64,000 bases of DNA from Fibrobacter sp. UWB4 (lineage in GTDB: Bacteria > Fibrobacterota > Fibrobacteria > Fibrobacterales > Fibrobacteraceae), in contig NZ_MWQI01000011.1 of NCBI RefSeq assembly GCF_002210345.1, positions 1 through 64,000 of the forward strand. Direction: 5' to 3'. Every line of letters starts with the position of its first letter. The stretch's first letter is position 1. Position numbers and translations under genes: made by a program. The notes under the pieces were generated by a model, which saw only the letters and a list, made by a program, of their open reading frames with translations, ran no database searches and was not told the origin of the DNA. Positions 60,287 to 64,000 of this stretch are shown in pieces.

Positions 60287-61326
60287 TATTTATCTCCTTG
60301 TAAAGCTCTGGCTACTTGGCTCTTTGAAACGCCAGAAAGTATTTCGATTTCGCGGACGGTGAAACCTTGTTCCTGTAATTGCTGCAAATCGCTTGGAATG
60401 TGGCCGATGAATTTTTCGTACAAGCGTCTAAGGTAATCGCACTCAATGCTTGCATCGCTGAATGCGACGGCTGTCTTGATGATGTTCTTGAGTTCACCTG
60501 GATTGGGGAGGCTTCCGTTCTTGCTGATAATCTTGAAGAATAGCCTCGTGTTCCGACCGGCAATTTTGAACTTGGTCAAGAAACTGTTTAAAATAGATTC
60601 TGCGATTTCTTGCAGGTCTTCTTGCGTGTATCTGTTGAAATCGACTATGGAATCGAAACGGCGGGAGAGCGCCTTGTCAAAGTGCTTGAAAAGGTTCGTC
60701 GTGGCGATGACGGTAATCTGTTCATTCAGGTTGTCGAAGCCCTTGAGAATGGCCGACGTGGCGCGGCCCATTTCGCGAAGGTCGTGAGAGTTGGTTCTGT
60801 CGAGGGCGATGGCGTCTATCTCATCGAACAGGACGAGAATTTTTTCAGGGTGCGCAAAATGGTTCAGCTCATCGAACAGTGCGGCGATGTTCTTTTGCGT
60901 CTGGCCGAGCTTGCTGTCGATGATGGGGTCGAAATCGACGCAGAACAGGTCGCGCTCCAGAATGCGGGCGATTTGCCGTACGGATTCGGTCTTGCCCGTT
61001 CCGGGTGCGCCCTGGAACAGGAACTTGTTGATTCCCATGTTCCGCTGGATGGCGTTGATGATTCCGATAACGTCCTTTTCAATGGGCGTGGGGAGCGGCA
61101 GCGAATCGTGCGAAGGGGCGACCTTGCGGAAAAAGGTCATCTGGTCTTCGTGCATTTGCGGCACAAAGGCGTTCGCGCTGGACATAAGGGCCATGATGTA
61201 TTCCGAAAGCTGAAAATCGCCGCTAGCGTCAAAATCCCGGGCAATTTCGTATGCCTCCTCGCGGAATGCGGGGTCGTTTTTCTCGGCGTAATAGCGAATC
61301 AGATTGATGACATTCTTCTTTTTCAT
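60286..61326 (-). CDS. AAA+ ATPase with C-terminal HTH, IetA-like
   Basis: 346 residues from ATG at 61326. Walker A is GAPGTGKT (106-113), Walker B LFDEID (166-171), sensor 1 ATTN (208-211), arginine finger region SRRFD (221-225). The C-terminus has an HTH (FTVREIEILSGVSKSQVARAL). It heads the operon; the protease gene overlaps by one base. The frame extends to 61377, but that part contains the promoter. The HTH suggests autoregulation or DNA sensing. Confidence 0.85.
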   Translation of the reverse strand: MKKKNVINLIRYYAEKNDPAFREEAYEIARDFDASGDFQLSEYIMALMSSANAFVPQMHEDQMTFFRKVAPSHDSLPLPTPIEKDVIGIINAIQRNMGINKFLFQGAPGTGKTESVRQIARILERDLFCVDFDPIIDSKLGQTQKNIAALFDELNHFAHPEKILVLFDEIDAIALDRTNSHDLREMGRATSAILKGFDNLNEQITVIATTNLFKHFDKALSRRFDSIVDFNRYTQEDLQEIAESILNSFLTKFKIAGRNTRLFFKIISKNGSLPNPGELKNIIKTAVAFSDASIECDYLRRLYEKFIGHIPSDLQQLQEQGFTVREIEILSGVSKSQVARALQGDK

Positions 61327-61348
61327 GGACTTGGCCTTCCTTGTCCTT

Positions 61349-61393
61349 AATATAAACAATATTGGGACAAAAGTCAAGCATTTTGGGACAAAA
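61349..61393 (-). promoter_or_regulatory. Promoter of the IetAS-like operon with direct repeats
   Basis: On the - strand, -35 TTGACT (61372-61377) and -10 TATATT (61349-61354) are 17 bases apart. On the + strand TTGGGACAAAA occurs at 61362-61372 and 61383-61393, exact copies offset by 21 bases (two helical turns), one inside the spacer. The C-terminal HTH of the ATPase could bind them. Confidence 0.7.
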
Positions 61394-61443
61394 TGTAAAA
61401 ATTATGGAAATTTATTAGACGAGGATTTTTGCTATAAATCCCC

Positions 61444-61644
61444 ATGTCTTCCCCGTTCCTTACAATTCCTCGTGCGCGTAGCATGATTTGGCCCGGTTCC
61501 CAGCAGACCATGGGCGAGCTTTTGGACCAAGACAAGTTCAGTTGCAAAATCCGCGAATATATTGACGAGGCGGTCGCTGACGATTCCAACCCGATTAAGC
61601 AGGCGAGGCGCGAGATAATAAAGAAACTGGAAGGCTGCTATTGA
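61444..61644 (+). CDS. Small hypothetical protein
   Basis: 66 residues, MSSPFLTIPRARSMIWPGSQ, then a helical acidic/basic stretch ending KQARREIIKKLEGCY. No known family. The ribosome site is poor. It lies divergent from the ATPase gene and before a truncated RhuM gene, so it may be a remnant of a larger lost gene. Confidence 0.4.
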   Translation: MSSPFLTIPRARSMIWPGSQQTMGELLDQDKFSCKIREYIDEAVADDSNPIKQARREIIKKLEGCY

Positions 61645-61701
61645 GGGGGTGGTGATGGATTTTTTTATCAGTTTGTCATTTCCTGTCATCCACTTGTAAG
61701 T

Positions 61702-62379
61702 ATATTTAACGGCCAGATTGCCGAACTTTTTGCCACCTCGGTTCCAAATATCAATATACACATCGCCAATGTCTTGCAGGACAAGGAATTGGACGAAAAT
61801 TCAGTTGTAAAGTGTTACTTTACAACTGCCGCAGATGGCAAGAATTACAATGTCCGGTTTTACTCCTTGGATATGATCTTGGCCATTGGTTTTAGGGTCC
61901 GTAGTAAGCGGGGGACTCAGTTTCGAATTTGGGCGAACCAGCACTTAAAACAGTTCTTGGTGAAGGGTTTTGATATTGATGATGAGCGCCTCAAGAATCC
62001 AGATGGCAGGCCCGATTATTTCGATGAACTCCGCAAGCAGGATATTTATATTGCCAAGAATTATCTGACTCACGACGAAATCGATTCGCTGAACCGTTTG
62101 ACGGTGCTGTTCCTGGACTCTGCGGAATTGCGTGTGAAGGAACGCCGGGACTTGACGCTGGATTTCTGGCGCAATAATGTAGATGCCTTGCTTAATTTCC
62201 AAAATAAAAACGTGTTACGCAATGCAGGGCGTATTTCAAATAAGCAGATGGAATCGCATGTTTCTGAAATTTACGACGAGTTTGCCCTCCGTCGCAAAAA
62301 GCAAGATGCCATTGATGCCGATAAAGCAGACATGGAAGAATTGCGACAAATCGAGCAAGAGGTTGGGCGTAGAGGGTAG
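61702..62379 (+). pseudogene. RhuM-family gene, 5'-truncated and internally deleted
   Basis: The frame reads NGQIAELFATSVPNINIHI, DENSVV, then FRVRSKRGTQFRIWANQHLK, hallmarks of RhuM. There is no start codon before TTG at 61774, although homology begins near 61708 and a stop lies at 61642-61644, so the 5' end is missing. PDGRPDYFDEL joins directly to RKQDIYIAKNYLTHDEIDSL; full RhuM proteins have about 95 residues between these, so an in-frame deletion is likely. The C-terminus is intact. RhuM is often carried on islands beside restriction systems; its function is not settled. Confidence 0.75.
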
Positions 62380-62393
62380 GGACTTCGTTTTCT

Positions 62394-62470
62394 TTACCCC
62401 CACACAATTTCTTCTTCGGCCTTGCGGTATAGTTTTGTTGAATGGCTTTGATAATCCCGATGATATTGAA
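62394..62470 (-). pseudogene. Scar of a second IetAS-like operon
   Basis: On the - strand, 62470-62432 reads NIIGIIKAIQQN, matching DVIGIINAIQRN of the IetA-like ATPase. Six bases later 62426-62394 reads RKAEEEIVWG-stop, matching the IetS-like C-terminus RNKAEEDIVWE-stop. The order is that of the intact operon with nearly everything between deleted. Third-position differences show it is a diverged copy, not a recent duplicate. Confidence 0.65.
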
Positions 62471-62594
62471 ATCATACAAACCTGACATTTTAAGTGGTTC
62501 GTATAGTTTCTAAGAAAACGGGATATTGGGAAATTAGGAATAGGTCTGTTCCCCGCAATTCTTATGATGAAAAACATTTTTTTAAATTCTCCCT

Positions 62595-63230
62595 ATGCGC
62601 ATTTCACTCCATACCTCTTTCTTTATCGCCTCTCTTTCCTTCCTCCTCTCGGCTTGTTCTGAGTCTTTCACGGATCGGCGTGACGGGCAGAGTTATGATG
62701 TTGTGAAGATTGGCGATCTCACGTGGATGGCGGAAAATCTGAATTACGAAACGGAAACAAGTGCTTGCCCAGATGGTGATACTCGCAATTGCAAACGGTT
62801 GGGGCGGCTCTATACATGGGCGGAGGCGAAAACGATTTGCCCTGAGGGATGGCGCCTCCCAACGAAGGCGGACTTTGCGCAGCTCCTCGCGCAGCCCGAC
62901 GCTGGCGCTCCCGATGCGGTCTCAAATAAAGTTGGCGAGGCGTTAAAATCTCGCGATGGTTGGTTCAAGAAAGGAAACGGCTCTGATGAATTCGGATTCA
63001 ACGCGCTCCCGGCGGGCTATCGCGGCGCAATCTTGAAAGCGGATGATGGTGCAATTATGGGTGGCAAGTTCGATGGCATCGGCGGTTATGCGTATTTCTG
63101 GAGCGCAACCGAAGATGCTGAAAATCCGGAATCGAATGCGTATTATTTGTTCTTGTTGTTCAGCAGTGATGCTGCGAGTTTAAATGCGTTTGCGAAAGAG
63201 GACTTTCGCTCCGTGCGCTGTGTCCGATAA
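62595..63230 (+). CDS. FISUMP-domain lipoprotein
   Basis: 211 residues. A lipoprotein signal with lipobox LLSAC (Cys21) is followed by the FISUMP domain: DGQSYDVVKIGDLTWMAENLNY, GRLYTWAEAKTICPEGWRLPT, FNALPAGYRG, YFWSATED and a final FRSVRCVR. This domain is the hallmark 'Fibrobacter succinogenes major paralogous' family of surface proteins, and it identifies the genus. Two cysteine pairs could form disulfides. It lies downstream of the defence island with no operon partner. Confidence 0.95.
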   Translation: MRISLHTSFFIASLSFLLSACSESFTDRRDGQSYDVVKIGDLTWMAENLNYETETSACPDGDTRNCKRLGRLYTWAEAKTICPEGWRLPTKADFAQLLAQPDAGAPDAVSNKVGEALKSRDGWFKKGNGSDEFGFNALPAGYRGAILKADDGAIMGGKFDGIGGYAYFWSATEDAENPESNAYYLFLLFSSDAASLNAFAKEDFRSVRCVR

Positions 63231-63270
63231 TCTAATTTGTTTCTAAATTGTTGATACTGTTGGTATCGAA

Positions 63271-63648
63271 ATGTACAAGTATTTAGTCGTCATTTTGCTT
63301 TCGTTTTTGCTGTATGGGTGTGCGGCTTCTTTCAATACCGCAAAAAATATTCCTAATAAAGGAACGAAGGGTAAAGTCATTATTACGAATGCTTTGGGAA
63401 ATGCTGCTGTAAGCATGGATGGTGTTTTTATAGGGACGACTCCTTTAAACGCACCACTCCCAGTGGGAGAACATCGAATTACTTTGAACCATTTGGGAAA
63501 AATTATTTATGATTCAACTATCGTTGTGACGGATGATTATGATAGAAATACGACGACCGCTTTAGTTGGTGGTATTGTCGGTGGGTTTGTTCCTTTTCTT
63601 CTTTTGCCGTTTCCGTTGAATTTAGTATCCATGTTGTGCCGTCTATAA
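63271..63648 (+). CDS. PEGA-domain lipoprotein (frame ends early)
   Basis: 125 residues in this frame. The lipobox is LLYGC (Cys17). The PEGA domain runs GKVIITNALGNAAVSMDGVF and TPLNAPLPVGEHRITL (about residues 30-80). A Gly-rich hydrophobic segment (LVGGIVGGFVPFLLLPFPL) follows, and the frame stops at 63648. The +2 frame then stays open to the window end with matching composition, so a frameshift near 63600-63620 is likely. PEGA proteins bind surface or cell-wall structures. Confidence 0.7.
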   Translation: MYKYLVVILLSFLLYGCAASFNTAKNIPNKGTKGKVIITNALGNAAVSMDGVFIGTTPLNAPLPVGEHRITLNHLGKIIYDSTIVVTDDYDRNTTTALVGGIVGGFVPFLLLPFPLNLVSMLCRL

Positions 63649-64000
63649 CGACATTTACGGCAGAACGAGAATATGCAGATAAAATTATTGTTAATGATTT
63701 CATCCCAAAAATTGCGATGGAGAATGAATCTGAGCAGAAAAAAACGCCAAAACAGGAATATTCATCTTCGGTTTCTCTAGTAGATGATTCGGCGGAAATC
63801 ATGGCGAGAAATGATGCGATGATTCACGAATATAATGACATTTCGGAAAACTTACCATCCCAAAATTTGTCGCCTGAAACTGCGATGTACGAAGTTGATA
63901 AAGATAAGATTTTATTCCTTAAGTTTACACGTAATACAAAAAGCTCAATTTTTGTAGCTGCAACATCTGTTTGCTATGATTTAAAGTCTGATTTGGTTTG
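63618..64000 (+). pseudogene. Probable out-of-frame continuation of the PEGA lipoprotein
   Basis: From about 63618 the frame EFSIHVVPSITTFTAEREYA is open to the window end: then DKIIVNDFIPKIAMENESEQ and further. It has no good start; the first ATG is at 63717. It would make one protein with the PEGA part if 1 or 2 bases were restored. It may instead be a true separate gene that starts at 63717. The 3' end lies outside the window. Confidence 0.5.

Noticed and set aside
1-64000. CRISPR array, prophage or insertion sequence
   Set aside because: No regularly spaced repeat-spacer series, no phage structural genes, no integrase or transposase translation was recognised anywhere in the window.

Overview
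The window reads as a chromosomal segment of a Fibrobacter (Fibrobacterota), most likely a rumen or gut Fibrobacter close to F. succinogenes. The clearest marker is the lipoprotein at 62595-63230. It carries a FISUMP domain, the 'Fibrobacter succinogenes major paralogous domain', which is named after this genus. A PorV/PorQ-type barrel, a PEGA lipoprotein and moderate GC with strong NNC/NNG codon preference in highly expressed genes agree with this. The species is inference.

Region 1 (1-12936) is the S10-spc-alpha ribosomal superoperon on the + strand. It runs from the 3' end of tuf through rpsJ-rplCDWB-rpsS-rplV-rpsC-rplP-rpmC-rpsQ-rplNXE-rpsNH-rplFR-rpsE-rpmD-rplO-secY-infA-rpmJ-rpsMK-rpoA-rplQ and closes with a strong terminator. 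adk and map are missing between secY and infA, and rpsD is missing between rpsK and rpoA. Several junctions are TAATG overlaps, which suggests translational coupling.

Region 2 (13-18 kb) is a compact surface-polysaccharide unit: Wza-like export protein, Wzz-like chain-length protein, Wzy-like polymerase, and a convergent Wzx-like flippase that overlaps wzy by 57 bp. Region 3 (18-23.8 kb) holds tRNA-Leu(UAG) and the protein-quality set tig-clpP-clpX-lon. Region 4 (23.8-42.1 kb) is mixed housekeeping: a PIN-domain pair, a PLP-binding protein, an MBL hydrolase with a relic of its own 3' end, rsmA, a phosphohexomutase, a PorV/PorQ protein, an orphan sigma-54 activator, lysC behind a structured leader RNA, a vitamin-linked operon (CytX-like permease, PdxY-like kinase, radical SAM protein), and metE divergent from a LysR regulator. 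A nearly identical LysR-type operator lies in front of both metE and the permease operon.

Region 5 (42.2-62.5 kb) is a defence island with no integrase or transposase in view. It holds HicBA, a type I restriction-modification system (hsdR, fic, hsdM, a small membrane/coil ORF, hsdS) with relics of other hsdS copies, and an AT-rich three-gene operon encoding two different ABC-type ATPases plus an HNH nuclease (Septu-like in logic). On the - strand follows a four-gene operon: an AAA+ ATPase and subtilisin-like protease resembling IetAS, an Abi-alpha (DUF4393)-like protein, and an unrecognised protein. Next to it lie a deleted RhuM gene and a scar of what looks like a second IetAS operon. The island shows repeated gain and loss of defence genes.

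Region 6 (62.6-64 kb) has the FISUMP lipoprotein and a PEGA lipoprotein that appears frameshifted and runs off the window.

The strongest candidates for something undescribed are the dual-ATPase/HNH operon (51051-56082), the extended IetAS operon with its promoter-overlapping repeats (56557-61393), and the lysC leader RNA (32772-32890). All function calls come from reading translations and motifs by eye; no database search was run.
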